Source: Vibrio spartinae (GTDB taxonomy: Bacteria > Pseudomonadota > Gammaproteobacteria > Enterobacterales > Vibrionaceae). Taken from it: a DNA stretch of 64,000 nucleotides. The notes below the pieces were generated by a model. The model was given only the letters and a program-made list of their open reading frames with translations. It was not told where the DNA came from and did not search any database. Numbering within the stretch: the stretch's first letter is position 1; each line of letters begins with the position of its first letter. The position numbers were made by a program, and so were the translations under genes. The stretch is taken from positions 3,587,001 to 3,651,000 of the forward strand of contig NZ_AP024907.1 in the NCBI RefSeq assembly GCF_024347135.1, given 5' to 3'. Below, one piece after another: positions 55,033 to 64,000 of the stretch.

Positions 55033-55095
55033 CACTCGACATCCCGCGGCTGTTGTTCGGGTTGTCTTATTCACAAGATCTAAAGAGAAAAGACA

Positions 55096-55548
55096 ATGGA
55101 TATTCGTAAAATAAAAAAGCTTATCGAATTAGTTGAAGAGTCAGGCATTGCTGAACTGGAAATTTCTGAAGGTGAAGAATCAGTACGCATCAACCGTTAC
55201 GGTGCGCCAGCTTCAGTACCAATCCAGTATGCGGCAGCACCTGCGCCAGTCGCTGCACCAGCCCCAGCGGCACCCGTAGCGGAAGCGGCTCCGGCTGAAG
55301 CACCACAACCAACAGGCCATCACGTGCTTTCCCCAATGGTTGGTACTTTCTACAGCTCTCCGAGCCCAGATTCAGCACCATTCGTAAAAGTGGGTCAGAA
55401 AGTCAATGTCGGTGATCCACTGTGCATCGTTGAAGCCATGAAAATGATGAACCAAATCGAATCTGACAAATCAGGCGTCGTCAAAGCAATCCTCGCTGAG
55501 AACGGTCAGCCAGTCGAGTTCGATCAGCCTCTTGTTATCATCGAATAA
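55096..55548 (+). CDS. accB: Acetyl-CoA carboxylase biotin carboxyl carrier protein
   Basis: AccB carries the carboxyl group between AccC and AccAD in malonyl-CoA synthesis. The 150-aa protein has an N-terminal dimerisation region, an Ala-Pro linker (about 37-73), and the biotinyl domain with EAMKM, in which Lys116 is modified by BirA (27333-28310). The domain's thumb (about 90-98, SPSPDSAPF) is present. Confidence 0.97.
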   Translation: MDIRKIKKLIELVEESGIAELEISEGEESVRINRYGAPASVPIQYAAAPAPVAAPAPAAPVAEAAPAEAPQPTGHHVLSPMVGTFYSSPSPDSAPFVKVGQKVNVGDPLCIVEAMKMMNQIESDKSGVVKAILAENGQPVEFDQPLVIIE

Positions 55549-55562
55549 TTGAGGTCAAATTG

Positions 55563-56909
55563 ATGCTAGATAAAATTGTCATCGCGAACCGGGGTGAAAT
55601 TGCACTTCGTATTCTTCGCGCCTGTAAAGAGCTAGGGATCAAAACGGTCGCTGTCCATTCCACAGCAGACCGAGATCTCAAACATGTCTTACTTGCTGAT
55701 GAATCCATCTGTATTGGACCAGCACGTAGTATTGATAGCTACTTAAATATTCCACGCATTATCTCGGCAGCAGAAATCACCGGCGCTGTTGCGATTCACC
55801 CGGGTTACGGCTTCCTGTCTGAAAATGCAGATTTTGCTGAGCAAGTTGAGAAATCAGGCTTCATTTTCGTCGGCCCGACCGCTGATACCATCCGCATGAT
55901 GGGTGATAAAGTCTCTGCAATCTCTGCCATGAAGAAAGCCGGCGTGCCTTGTGTACCGGGTTCAGACGGCCCGCTCGGGGACGATGTCGAGAAAAATAAA
56001 TCCATCGCGAAGCGCATCGGTTATCCGGTAATTATTAAGGCATCCGGTGGTGGTGGTGGTCGTGGTATGCGTGTGGTTCGCAGTGAGGCAGAACTCATTC
56101 AGTCCATCACCATGACTCGTACCGAATCCAAAGCAGCATTCAACAACGATATAGTCTACATGGAAAAATTCCTGGAGAACCCACGTCACGTTGAAGTTCA
56201 GGTCATTGCCGACGGTCAGGGTGGCGCGATCCACTTGGGCGAGCGTGACTGTTCAATGCAACGTCGTCACCAGAAAGTTGTTGAAGAAGCACCGGCACCG
56301 GGCATTACCGAAGAAATGCGTAAATACATCGGTGAACGTTGTACACGCGCCTGTATTGAAATCGGCTACCGGGGTGCGGGTACATTTGAATTCCTCTATG
56401 AAAACGGCGAATTCTATTTCATTGAAATGAACACTCGGATTCAGGTCGAACACCCAGTGACAGAAATGGTCACCGGTGTGGATCTGATCAAAGAGCAACT
56501 TCGCGTTGCGGCAGGTCAACCACTGTCATTCACGCAGGATGATATCAAACTGCGCGGTCATGCGATTGAGTGTCGTATCAATGCCGAGGATCCGGAGCGT
56601 TTTCTCCCGTCACCGGGTAAAATTGAGCGCTTCCACGCTGCCGGTGGGATGGGGGTTCGTTGGGAATCTCATATCTACTCAGGTTATACCGTGCCAGCGC
56701 ACTATGATTCGATGGTTGGTAAACTGATCGCCTACGGTGAAAACCGTGATGTTGCGATCGCGCGGATGAAAAATGCCCTCAACGAAATGATTATTGAAGG
56801 GATCAAAACCAACATCTCGCTCCAACTGAAAATCATGAATGATGAAAACTTCCAGCATGGTGGTGCCAACATCCACTATCTGGAGAAAAAACTCGGTATT
56901 AACCAATAA
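55563..56909 (+). CDS. accC: Acetyl-CoA carboxylase biotin carboxylase
   Basis: AccC carboxylates biotin on AccB using ATP and bicarbonate. The 448-aa protein has the ATP-grasp fold: [14 protein letters not shown] is the glycine-rich lid, and [18 protein letters not shown] holds catalytic residues. The start is the ATG at 55563 ([14 protein letters not shown]), with GAGG 9 nt upstream. It follows accB by 14 nt. A panF gene, found after accC in E. coli, is absent. Confidence 0.98.
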   Translation: MLDKIVIANRGEIALRILRACKELGIKTVAVHSTADRDLKHVLLADESICIGPARSIDSYLNIPRIISAAEITGAVAIHPGYGFLSENADFAEQVEKSGFIFVGPTADTIRMMGDKVSAISAMKKAGVPCVPGSDGPLGDDVEKNKSIAKRIGYPVIIKASGGGGGRGMRVVRSEAELIQSITMTRTESKAAFNNDIVYMEKFLENPRHVEVQVIADGQGGAIHLGERDCSMQRRHQKVVEEAPAPGITEEMRKYIGERCTRACIEIGYRGAGTFEFLYENGEFYFIEMNTRIQVEHPVTEMVTGVDLIKEQLRVAAGQPLSFTQDDIKLRGHAIECRINAEDPERFLPSPGKIERFHAAGGMGVRWESHIYSGYTVPAHYDSMVGKLIAYGENRDVAIARMKNALNEMIIEGIKTNISLQLKIMNDENFQHGGANIHYLEKKLGINQ

Positions 56910-56933
56910 TCCGCAGTCGATGAACAAAACGTT

Positions 56934-56959
56934 AAGCCTTCCTCTGGGGAGGCTTTTTT
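56934..56959 (+). terminator. acc operon terminator
   Basis: GCCTTCC-TCTG-GGGAGGC, with one T-G pair, followed by six T. Confidence 0.85.
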
Positions 56960-57049
56960 GTTCAACGTTTTTGTTCAAGACAAGCCCTATTCAAAAAATG
57001 AATATCTGCTACACTCTCGGCCATTCAACCCACGGAAAGAGTCAATCAC

Positions 57050-57934
57050 ATGCCTTGGATTCAAATTAAACTCAATGCCAACAACGATAATGCCGAAACC
57101 ATCGGTGATATGTTGATGGAAGACACAGGCGCGCTCTCCGTCACATTTCTTGACGCGAAAGACACCCCCGTCTTTGAACCCCTTCCGGGAGAAACTCGCC
57201 TTTGGGGAGATACCGATGTGCTCGCGTTATATGATGCACAAGCGGATACCGATACCATCGTGGCACAAATCAAAGCCAGCCAACTGCTGCCTACGGACTT
57301 CTCTTATAAGGTCGAGCAGATTGAAGATAAGGACTGGGAACGGGAATGGATGGACAATTTCCACCCGATGAAATTTGGCAGCCGTCTGTGGATTTGTCCA
57401 AGCTGGAAAGAAATTCCCGACCCGGATGCAGTGAATGTGATGCTGGATCCCGGCTTGGCATTCGGCACCGGCACACACCCGACAACAGCCTTATGTTTAG
57501 AATGGCTCGAAGGGCTGGATCTCACCGGAAAAACCGTGATTGATTTCGGTTGCGGCTCAGGCATTCTGGCGATTGCAGCCATTAAACTGGGTGCCAAACA
57601 AGTGATTGGGGTCGATATTGATCCACAAGCCTTGCTCGCTTCCAAAGACAACGCCCAGCGCAACGGCGTTGAGGACCAGCTAGCGGTTTACCTGCCACAA
57701 AATCAACCCGACAACCTTAGTGCCGATATCGTGGTGGCAAACATTCTGGCAGGCCCGCTCAAAGAACTTTCTCCGGTCATTCAGTCTCTGGTTCGTCCGG
57801 GCGGACAACTGGCAATGTCAGGCGTGTTAGAGACACAGGCAGAAGAAGTTGCCAGTTTCTATCGCAACCAGTTTGATATCGAGCCCATAATTGAAAATGA
57901 CGAATGGTGCCGAATTTCTGGTCGAAAGAAATAA
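57050..57934 (+). CDS. prmA: Ribosomal protein L11 methyltransferase
   Basis: PrmA trimethylates lysines and the N-terminus of L11 (RplK, 22647-23075). The 294-aa protein has a short N-terminal L11-binding domain and a SAM-dependent methyltransferase domain with [16 protein letters not shown] (motif I) and [10 protein letters not shown] (the NPPY-like position). MPWIQIKLN is the usual start. It is non-essential in E. coli. Confidence 0.96.
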   Translation: MPWIQIKLNANNDNAETIGDMLMEDTGALSVTFLDAKDTPVFEPLPGETRLWGDTDVLALYDAQADTDTIVAQIKASQLLPTDFSYKVEQIEDKDWEREWMDNFHPMKFGSRLWICPSWKEIPDPDAVNVMLDPGLAFGTGTHPTTALCLEWLEGLDLTGKTVIDFGCGSGILAIAAIKLGAKQVIGVDIDPQALLASKDNAQRNGVEDQLAVYLPQNQPDNLSADIVVANILAGPLKELSPVIQSLVRPGGQLAMSGVLETQAEEVASFYRNQFDIEPIIENDEWCRISGRKK

Positions 57935-57998
57935 CCATCGCGAATGTAACCGACTAATTGACTGAAAAATAGACAATTTACATAAACAAATTGTAAAT

Positions 57999-58042
57999 GC
58001 TCAAATATTAGTCTTTTCACACCGCGAAAAAATGCGTAAAAT
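57999..58042 (+). promoter_or_regulatory. dusB-fis promoter with a Fis site
   Basis: TTTTCA (58014-58019) and TAAAAT (58037-58042) are 17 nt apart, followed by the GC-rich start GCGCGCCC. Directly upstream, GCTCAAATATTAGTC (57999-58013) fits the Fis consensus G-N-T-Y-A-A-(A/T)3-T-T-R-x-N-C nearly throughout. In E. coli Fis represses its own operon and the promoter is strongly growth-rate controlled, so this fits. Confidence 0.7.
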
Positions 58043-58074
58043 GCGCGCCCTTGCTGCCTTATAACTGTAATGAC

Positions 58075-59046
58075 GTGTTAAAAATCGGAAACCACCAACT
58101 CAAGAACAGTCTGCTCGTTGCCCCGATGGCTGGTGTCACCGACAGACCTTTTCGTGAGTTATGTCTTCGCTATGGTGCTGGCATGGCTGTCAGTGAAATG
58201 ATGTCATCCAATCCGGCATTGTGGAAAACATCAAAGTCGAGACAGCGGATGGTCCATGAAGGCGAATCCGGGATTCGTTCGGTTCAGATCGCAGGTTCCG
58301 ATCCACAGTTAATGGCAGAAGCTGCGCAATTCAGCGTTGAGAACGGTGCGCAAATCATCGATATCAACATGGGCTGCCCGGCAAAGAAAGTGAATAAGAA
58401 GTTGGCAGGTTCCGCCCTGTTACGCTACCCAGATCTAATTGAGGATATCCTCACCACGGTAGTTCAGGCTGTTCGTGTGCCTGTGACGCTAAAAACACGA
58501 ACCGGTTGGGATACAGCGCACAAGAACTGTGTTCACATCGCAAAGCTGGCCGAAGACTGCGGCATTCAGGCACTCGCGCTTCACGGAAGAACCAGAGCCT
58601 GCCTGTATCGCGGTATGGCAGAGTATGACAGCATTAGAGCGGTCAAACAGGCCATCTCGATTCCGGTGATTGCCAATGGTGACATCGATAGTCCGGAAAA
58701 GGCCAAATATGTACTGGAATACACCGGCGCTGACGCATTAATGATTGGTCGCCCGGCACAAGGACGACCTTGGATTTTTCAGGAAATCCAACATTTTTTG
58801 GAAACCGGCACAACAATGCCTGCGCTTCCGGTTCAGGAAGTCAAAAGCATTTTGCTTGATCATGTACAAGCGCTCCATCAATTTTACGGAGCGTATCTGG
58901 GGCCACGAATCGCACGTAAACATGTGGGGTGGTATCTCAAAGAACATGAACAAGCAAATGGGTTTCGACGGACCTTCAATGCCATAGAAGCAGCCCCGCT
59001 GCAACTGGAAGCACTCGAAGGTTATTTTGATAACGTTGCATCATAA
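58075..59046 (+). CDS. dusB: tRNA-dihydrouridine synthase B
   Basis: DusB reduces uridine in the D-loop (position 17 in E. coli) with FMN and NADPH. The 323-aa protein has the TIM-barrel motifs [25 protein letters not shown] with catalytic Cys101, [10 protein letters not shown], and [16 protein letters not shown]. The start is GTG at 58075 ([11 protein letters not shown]), about 25 nt after the predicted transcript start; a TTG at 58051 would be almost leaderless. It is followed by fis, the conserved order. Confidence 0.95.
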   Translation: MLKIGNHQLKNSLLVAPMAGVTDRPFRELCLRYGAGMAVSEMMSSNPALWKTSKSRQRMVHEGESGIRSVQIAGSDPQLMAEAAQFSVENGAQIIDINMGCPAKKVNKKLAGSALLRYPDLIEDILTTVVQAVRVPVTLKTRTGWDTAHKNCVHIAKLAEDCGIQALALHGRTRACLYRGMAEYDSIRAVKQAISIPVIANGDIDSPEKAKYVLEYTGADALMIGRPAQGRPWIFQEIQHFLETGTTMPALPVQEVKSILLDHVQALHQFYGAYLGPRIARKHVGWYLKEHEQANGFRRTFNAIEAAPLQLEALEGYFDNVAS

Positions 59047-59071
59047 AATTAAGAGAAGAGCTAGACCGAAT

Positions 59072-59368
59072 ATGTTCGAACAAAATCTGACTTCAGAAGC
59101 TTTAACCGTTACTACCGTTACTTCACAAGACCAAATCACGCAGAAGCCTCTTCGTGATTCCGTTAAAGCATCTCTTAAAAACTATCTTTCCCAGTTAAAT
59201 GGCCAAGAAATAAGTGAATTATACGAATTAGTTCTCGCTGAAGTTGAGCAGCCGCTACTCGATACGATCATGCAGTACACTCGCGGTAACCAAACTCGCG
59301 CAGCAACCATGATGGGTATCAACCGTGGAACACTTCGCAAAAAACTGAAAAAGTACGGCATGAACTAA
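59072..59368 (+). CDS. fis: Factor for inversion stimulation (Fis)
   Basis: Fis is a nucleoid protein that bends DNA and activates rRNA and tRNA promoters in fast growth. The 98-aa protein has the standard length, an N-terminal beta-hairpin arm, and the C-terminal helix-turn-helix [20 protein letters not shown], the same as in E. coli. The start is ATG 59072. It follows dusB by 25 nt and ends at a terminator. Confidence 0.98.
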   Translation: MFEQNLTSEALTVTTVTSQDQITQKPLRDSVKASLKNYLSQLNGQEISELYELVLAEVEQPLLDTIMQYTRGNQTRAATMMGINRGTLRKKLKKYGMN

Positions 59369-59398
59369 TCACAGTTCATTAACCATTTGAATTTAAAG

Positions 59399-59429
59399 CC
59401 CGAAGTTGAGCAATCAGCTTCGGGTTTTT
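59399..59429 (+). terminator. fis terminator
   Basis: CCCGAAGTTGA-GCAA-TCAGCTTCGGG is an 11-bp stem with one U-G pair, followed by TTTTT. Confidence 0.92.
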
Positions 59430-59564
59430 GTTTGTGTGAAGCCGTACCTGATTATGACCAGCAACCAATGTTGTGAGGACAGTTAACCTACACACCGAAT
59501 TTTTTGATCAGTGCAGTTATAAACAGAAAGCTGTAAAACCAAATACAATTTAGAAGGAGATTCC

Positions 59565-59720
59565 TTGCCTTCAAGGTCCATATTTGACTGCGTTTCTCAC
59601 TATATGGACGATACGGCGCTGGATATGCACATTTGTGCCGCATCGATGGCATCCGAAAAGCCCTTCAGGCTGTCTACACAAGCAATGAAAATGTCCATGT
59701 TTAGCGGTATCAAAGAGTAA
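59565..59720 (+). CDS. Possible 51-aa protein with TTG start
   Basis: A strong Shine-Dalgarno AAGGAG lies 5 nt before a TTG that opens a 51-codon frame with a stop at 59718-59720. The peptide starts MPSRSIFDCVSHYMDD, includes LDMHICAASMASEKPFRLST, and ends AMKMSMFSGIKE. Its composition is ordinary for a soluble Met-rich protein and it has no membrane segment. I do not recognise it. It lies in a 400-bp gap between fis and the small membrane protein. Confidence 0.5.
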   Translation: MPSRSIFDCVSHYMDDTALDMHICAASMASEKPFRLSTQAMKMSMFSGIKE

Positions 59721-59777
59721 ACATGAACCTTTTATTATGCTACCGTAGACCGATATTTAATTTGATGGAGATAAATA

Positions 59778-60026
59778 ATGAACAGCGGTTGGGTAAACTT
59801 CTTTCCGTACTTTGCTGGCGCTTTGAAGCTTATTGTATTAGGTATTGGAGCCTACTTAGCTATTAAATGGCATTTTGATGAAGATAAGAGGGTGAAGGAA
59901 GCAGCTGGTGAGGTATTTGATAAACCAAGCGCCATGAAAAAGGTGGCAATGATACTAGCATTCCCAGTCCTTCTCACCCTTCTCATTATTCTCGTTGTTT
60001 ATGCAACTAACTGGGTACTCTACTGA
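59778..60026 (+). CDS. Small two-helix membrane protein, unknown
   Basis: I do not recognise this 82-aa protein. It has an N-terminal membrane helix (about 8-28, with YFAGALKLIVLGIGAYLAI), a charged loop (about 29-50, DEDKRVKEAAGE), and a second helix (about 55-78). GGAG 8 nt before the ATG supports translation. It is alone between the 51-codon frame and the SDR gene. Confidence 0.7.
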   Translation: MNSGWVNFFPYFAGALKLIVLGIGAYLAIKWHFDEDKRVKEAAGEVFDKPSAMKKVAMILAFPVLLTLLIILVVYATNWVLY

Positions 60027-60198
60027 TAGGCTTTGGTGATACGTTCGATGCTTATCGATTTCAAATAGTGTAATGAAATTACGAAATATGCAGCGAAACT
60101 GATAATACAACATCAGACAACAGGGTCACTATTAATGAAAGAAGTGTTCAATGATAAAACAACGTCCCTCATTCTCAGTAGAGTTAAACCCTAAAAAT

Positions 60199-60963
60199 TT
60201 ATAAATTCCCGACACCGCCATCAATAAGCAGTTCGGAGCCAAGCATATAAGAGGACTCATCGGAGGCAAGGAAAACAGCCGCTTTTGCCAGTTCAAGCGG
60301 TGTGCCCAAGCGTTTCAATGGAACCAGCTCTTTCACTTGGTTTATCAGCGCCTCTTGTTCGTTTTCTGGTAAGCCAAATTTGTCAAATGCCTCCGTCAAT
60401 GTCGGTCCCGGACTCAGTGTATTTACGCGAATTCCCAGATGTTTCAGCTCTCCCGATAATGTCCGGGCAAGCGATATCAGCCCGGCTTTACTGGCTGCGT
60501 AAACACTACTTTGCGGTAATCCGATTTGTGCTGACACACTCCCGCATAAAATCACCGAAGCCGAATCAGACAATAACGGCAGTAATGCACGAATCAGGAA
60601 GAAAGGCCCTTTTAGATTAGTGTTCATAACCCGGTCAAAGTCTGCTTCCTCCCATTCATTGAATGGCTTGTGTGTCACATCTCCGGCATTGATGTAAATA
60701 ACATCCAGCCTCGGGAACTGGGTTTTAATTTTGTCCGCCAAAGCCTGTTGCTGTTGGATATCGGCAGCATCACTTTGAATCGTTACCGCATTTTTACCTA
60801 AATTTTCACCTAAATAGCTTTGTGCCCTTTCCAAGCCCGCTTCACTGCGACCTGTGATTGCAACGCAGGCGCCTTCCAAACAAAACTGCTTTGCAGTTTC
60901 CAAACCGATCCCCGCAAAGCCGCCCGTTATCAACGCATATTTATTCTGTAGTCTTGATGTCAT
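60199..60963 (-). CDS. Short-chain dehydrogenase/reductase
   Basis: The 254-aa classical SDR has the cofactor motif TGGFAGIG, the NAG-like segment INAGD, the catalytic Ser in SVSAQ, and YxxxK as YAASK. The start is ATG 60963 with GAGGA about 7 nt upstream. It is divergent from an HxlR regulator, a common pair in which the regulator responds to reactive aldehydes or quinones. The substrate is unknown. An additional 9 residues upstream are unlikely. Confidence 0.9.
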   Translation of the reverse strand: MTSRLQNKYALITGGFAGIGLETAKQFCLEGACVAITGRSEAGLERAQSYLGENLGKNAVTIQSDAADIQQQQALADKIKTQFPRLDVIYINAGDVTHKPFNEWEEADFDRVMNTNLKGPFFLIRALLPLLSDSASVILCGSVSAQIGLPQSSVYAASKAGLISLARTLSGELKHLGIRVNTLSPGPTLTEAFDKFGLPENEQEALINQVKELVPLKRLGTPLELAKAAVFLASDESSYMLGSELLIDGGVGNL

Positions 60964-60974
60964 GATGTCCTCTG

Positions 60975-61027
60975 TTGTACTGGTCCTCATTCAGGGGCAT
61001 TATGACAACCATGGTTTCAATTGAATA
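60975..61027. promoter_or_regulatory. Divergent promoters sharing one -10 element
   Basis: Plus strand: TTGTAC (60975-60980), 17 nt, CATTAT (60998-61003). Minus strand: TATTCA (61027-61022), 17 nt, CATAAT (61004-60999). The two -10 boxes overlap at CATTATG. A palindrome TTCAATTGAA (61016-61025) overlaps the minus-strand -35 and is a candidate HxlR site. Confidence 0.5.
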
Positions 61028-61038
61028 GTAGGTACCAA

Positions 61039-61428
61039 ATGGATACTAAAGGAAAAAATTCAAATAAAACCATCAATAGCGTATCAGGTTGTCCTATGGT
61101 GGATTTTGTCAACATTGTTTCAGGTAAGTGGGCAATCCCAATTCTCTATCGGCTCATCGTGACGAACGATATGATACGGTTTGGGGAATTACAGCGGGCA
61201 ATCGGGCCAATCACACAAAAAGAATTAACCAAGCAACTGAGGTCGTTTGAAAAGCTCGGACTCGTGATGAGAACTGTCTATCCGGAAATGCCCCCCAGAG
61301 TCGAATATTGTGTTACCGATTTGGGCAGAACACTGAAGCCGACTTTAGATTCCTTGGCTCACTGGATGACCGAGCATCGAGAACAACTGATTCAAGAGTC
61401 AACGCCATCAGGTTCGGTAGACAATTGA
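61039..61428 (+). CDS. HxlR-family winged-helix regulator
   Basis: The 129-aa protein has the HxlR core: one conserved Cys near the N-terminus (SGCPMVDFV), GKWAIPILYRL, FGELQRAIGPITQKELTKQLR, LVMRTVYPEMPPRVEYCVTDLGRTL. This family often uses the N-terminal Cys to sense oxidants or electrophiles. The start is ATG 61039. It probably controls the divergent SDR gene and itself. Confidence 0.9.
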   Translation: MDTKGKNSNKTINSVSGCPMVDFVNIVSGKWAIPILYRLIVTNDMIRFGELQRAIGPITQKELTKQLRSFEKLGLVMRTVYPEMPPRVEYCVTDLGRTLKPTLDSLAHWMTEHREQLIQESTPSGSVDN

Positions 61429-61640
61429 GTTGGCCAAGTCTTAATTTTAACGAACTTGAATGAACATGGTTTAAAGCGCGCCCGTGATATCGCGATGAAG
61501 ATGTTGAATCAACTGCAATGCATCAAAGTGAATCAGTTCGCTACCCGCTTAACAAAAAAGTAATTTATTTACATTTATACAACAATTTTCTGATATACCT
61601 AAGTTGGAACACTATCTCTATAAAGAGAGGAATTGTTGTT

Positions 61641-63278
61641 ATGTTTTTCAGCCTACGCCAAACCAAAATAAGAACACGACTGTATCTGCTGCTTTTCGCA
61701 AATATTTTATTAATTATGATGTTATTCACCAAACTCTTAATAGAATATAAGCATGACCTCATGGAAGATAAGCAGATTAAGACACAACATTTAATTGAAA
61801 GCACCTATAGCCTGCTCTCTTACTATCACCGATTAGAAACGGAGGGAACGCTGACCCGTCAAGTCGCACAACAACAAGCACAACAAGCCATCAAACATCT
61901 TCGCTATGGCAAAAATGATTACTTCTGGATCAACGACCTCACTCCCACAATGATCATGCATCCCTTTAAACCGCAGCTGGATGGCAAAAACCTTTCTAAG
62001 GCCAAAGATCCGACCGGAAAAGCGCTCTTTTTAGAGATGGTGCAAGTTGCCAAGAATCAAGGCGGTGGCGTAGTCCATTACATGTGGCCCAAACCCGGTT
62101 CAGAGACCGATGTAGCAAAGGTCTCTTACGTAAAACTATTCAAACCTTGGGGATGGATCATTGGTTCAGGGATTTATGTGGATGATGTCGAGCAACTGGT
62201 TGCAGAGAGAACGACAATGGCCTTGTGGTCTGGATTGTTGATTGTGTTGGTCCTGAGCGTATTATCAGCATTGATCATCCGCAGTATCACGCGTCCCTGC
62301 GATACAACCCGTCAAGCTCTGAATGATATTTCTCAGGGAGAAGGTGATTTAACCCGCCAGCTCCCCGTCAATGGCAAAGATGAGTTTGCCCAGATTGCAA
62401 CCGCATTCAACCGCTTTACCGTTAAAATTTGTGACGCGATCCGAAACATTAAGCCAATTTCTGCCAATCTCACCCAGTCTGCAAGAGACCTCAACGCGGT
62501 TGCCGAACAGTCTATCGAAAAATCGGAACAGCAATTACAAGCAGCCAATTCCGTGGCCTCTGCGATGAATCAGTTGCAATCAAGCACGCAAGATGTTGCA
62601 ACAGCGGCAGATGAAGCAGCCCACGCCGCTCAAATTGCCCATCAAAAGAGTCAAGATAGTCGTCAAGTTCTCATCAACGCCTCCCAATATATGACCTCCT
62701 TATCTGAATTACTCACTGAAACCGAACAAAATACCCAATATCTGACTAAAGATGCAGATAACGTCGGTGAAGTATTGAATGTCATTCGTGGTGTCGCTGA
62801 ACAGACCAATTTACTGGCACTCAATGCTGCAATTGAGGCTGCTCGCGCAGGTGAACAAGGACGAGGATTTGCCGTCGTCGCTGACGAAGTACGAACCCTT
62901 GCAACCCGAACACAAAAGAGTACTGATGAAATTGAAGAAATCATTACGGTCTTACAGAAACGAGCAAGTCATTTAAATTCGTCCATGGTTCAAACCAAAC
63001 AACAGTCGCTCGAAACGCAACAAGAAACCCATAAAGCACAAGAGATGCTCAATGACATCAATGAGCAAATCCATACGATTCAAGCACTCAACGAAAATAT
63101 TGCAGCAGCCTGTCTGCAGCAATCTTCGGCAAGTCGGGACATCAGTCACAACATCACCAATTTAGCCGAGCACAGCCAACAAATCACCGAAAGCGCACAG
63201 GATATTGGCAACACCAGCCAGAGACTGCTCCAAGACAGTCAATCCTTAAGTCAGAGTTTTAGTATTTTCAGAACCTGA
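61641..63278 (+). CDS. Methyl-accepting chemotaxis protein, single-Cache
   Basis: The 545-aa receptor has a first membrane helix (about 13-33), a periplasmic single Cache (sCache_2) domain (about 44-184, with [21 protein letters not shown]), a second helix (about 193-216), a HAMP domain, and a cytoplasmic coiled coil whose tip, [32 protein letters not shown], binds CheA and CheW. No C-terminal CheR-binding pentapeptide is present. GAGAGG upstream of ATG 61641 decides the start. The ligand is probably a small organic acid, as for other sCache_2 receptors. No sigma-28 promoter was found. Confidence 0.92.
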   Translation: MFFSLRQTKIRTRLYLLLFANILLIMMLFTKLLIEYKHDLMEDKQIKTQHLIESTYSLLSYYHRLETEGTLTRQVAQQQAQQAIKHLRYGKNDYFWINDLTPTMIMHPFKPQLDGKNLSKAKDPTGKALFLEMVQVAKNQGGGVVHYMWPKPGSETDVAKVSYVKLFKPWGWIIGSGIYVDDVEQLVAERTTMALWSGLLIVLVLSVLSALIIRSITRPCDTTRQALNDISQGEGDLTRQLPVNGKDEFAQIATAFNRFTVKICDAIRNIKPISANLTQSARDLNAVAEQSIEKSEQQLQAANSVASAMNQLQSSTQDVATAADEAAHAAQIAHQKSQDSRQVLINASQYMTSLSELLTETEQNTQYLTKDADNVGEVLNVIRGVAEQTNLLALNAAIEAARAGEQGRGFAVVADEVRTLATRTQKSTDEIEEIITVLQKRASHLNSSMVQTKQQSLETQQETHKAQEMLNDINEQIHTIQALNENIAAACLQQSSASRDISHNITNLAEHSQQITESAQDIGNTSQRLLQDSQSLSQSFSIFRT

Positions 63279-63300
63279 CCACTCTCCCGGTGGTGGGGGG

Positions 63301-63498
63301 TACAAGGGGCTGAACATTCCGCTCAATGCGCCCGAACGTAACTATAAAGATCCAAACCATAAATCCGAGTTGGTGTGTGCTTTAACGCCTTATCATGCAT
63401 TGAACGGGGTTCGTCCGTTAGATGACATCATCCAGACGTTAACGAAAATGAATCTTCAGCCGATTGAATCACAGGTCAATCAGCTTCGTGCAGACTGA
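63301..63498 (+). pseudogene. manA: Fragment of mannose-6-phosphate isomerase (manA)
   Basis: A 65-codon frame without a start reads YKGLNIPLNAPERNYKDPN, then HKSELVCALTPYHALNG, and ends in a stop after QLRAD. This matches the conserved middle of ManA near residues 115-180, in which RNYKDPNHKPELV forms a zinc-site block. The rest of the gene is missing on both sides, so it is a remnant. It starts just after the chemotaxis receptor in a different frame. Confidence 0.75.
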
Positions 63499-63691
63499 AC
63501 CACCACATCACACAAACGAACCCGAGCAATTCGATTTGTTCCGGACCGGTTGAAGGAGCAATGCGCGCAAATATACTGTGCCATAGCATCGGGATGCCGA
63601 GAGCAATACTGACCTCATTTTATTGGTCAAAAGTCAGGATAAATCATATCCCGAATGAATATAAATAGATATCAGATCGAGCCGTCTCCGA

Positions 63692-64000
63692 TTATCTATG
63701 ATTGAGTAATTTGAGGTCACAATAGCTAGCAAACCGAGAATAATCACCGTTTACACCAAAGACAAATCCAGTCACCACAGCATTTGAGAGTTCCAGTTGG
63801 AGCTCAAGTTGATTATCAATTTGTATCGTTATACTTCGAGTCACAATATCTTGTGCCTTAAGTCCCATCATCTCAGGAATGTTTCTCCTGACATGTTTAA
63901 AGAGCTGATACTGTCTTAAACAAGAATAAAACTTCCCCAGCCGGCCCGATTTCGGTATCCCTTCATACCCACCAGAGACAAACTGATACGACGAATTTCT
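63692..64000 (-). CDS. 3' part of an unrecognised gene leaving the window
   Basis: The minus strand is open from the window edge to a TAA at 63694-63692, giving 102 codons. The visible part reads NSSYQFVSGGYEGIPKSGRL at the edge and ends SYCDLKLLNHR. It contains short hydrophilic and beta-prone stretches such as ITIQIDNQLELQLEL and no motif I can name. The window cuts its start. Confidence 0.6.
   Translation of the reverse strand, partial: RNSSYQFVSGGYEGIPKSGRLGKFYSCLRQYQLFKHVRRNIPEMMGLKAQDIVTRSITIQIDNQLELQLELSNAVVTGFVFGVNGDYSRFASYCDLKLLNHR

Noticed and set aside
60135..60194. 19-codon frame MKEVFNDK... after the small membrane protein
   Set aside because: It is too short, lacks a ribosome binding site, and nothing else supports it.
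61429..61563. 44-codon open stretch before the chemotaxis receptor, ending in QFATRLTKK
   Set aside because: It has no start with a binding site and no recognisable family. It might be a gene remnant but cannot be supported.

Overview
The window reads as a chromosomal core segment of a Vibrio or close Vibrionaceae relative (Gammaproteobacteria). The clearest markers are the complete secE-nusG-rplKAJL-rpoBC block led by a Thr-Tyr-Gly-Thr tRNA cluster and tufB, the dusB-fis pair, the hemE-nudC-rsd order, and an acs / exonuclease / CBS protein / symporter-histidine kinase group that from memory matches the Vibrio acetate-switch locus. Identifications rest on protein motifs and remembered relatives; no database search was possible.

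Layout. 1-5.5 kb: a tRNA 5' end, orn, rsgA, psd and two transporters (SLC13 and EamA families). 5.7-9.3 kb: gpmI, envC and a TetR regulator. 9.3-12.1 kb: hemE, a candidate Fur-controlled small RNA, nudC and rsd. 12.2-25.6 kb: the minus-strand transcription/translation block rpoC-rpoB-rplL-rplJ-rplA-rplK-nusG-secE-tufB, with its attenuator, leaders and promoters visible. 25.6-26.1 kb: four tRNAs. 26.2-31.4 kb: coaA, birA, murB, a GNAT protein and pssA. 31.4-39.9 kb: fre, a ferredoxin, ubiD, a secreted protein of unknown role, rho, trxA, rhlB and gppA. 40.0-54.1 kb: a CrbS/CbrA-type kinase, an alpha-glucoside PTS cassette (GntR regulator, EIICB, GH4 6-phospho-alpha-glucosidase), an HcaT-like permease, a cNMP/CBS/DUF294 protein, an exonuclease and acs. 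54.5-59.4 kb: aroQ-accB-accC, prmA and dusB-fis. 59.4-64 kb: a more variable end with a 51-codon reading frame, a small membrane protein, a divergent SDR/HxlR pair, a chemotaxis receptor, a manA fragment, and the 3' end of an unrecognised gene leaving the window.

How the parts work together. The centre is the growth-rate-controlled machinery: RNA polymerase, its anti-sigma factor Rsd, Rho, NusG, L10/L12, L11 and its methyltransferase PrmA, EF-Tu and Fis. Many promoters here carry GC-rich start regions typical of stringent control. psd and pssA complete phosphatidylethanolamine synthesis, accBC and aroQ feed fatty acid and aromatic synthesis, and hemE, ubiD and fre serve cofactor metabolism. 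The acs group handles acetate recovery, and the agl cassette between the kinase and the rest of that group adds alpha-glucoside uptake with a recognisable CRP site.

Most of the window is ordinary core genome. No CRISPR array, prophage, insertion sequence or defence island was seen. The most promising unexplained signals are the small-RNA gene between hemE and nudC, promoter elements nested inside the nusG terminator, a shared -10 element between two divergent genes, and the short reading frame downstream of fis.
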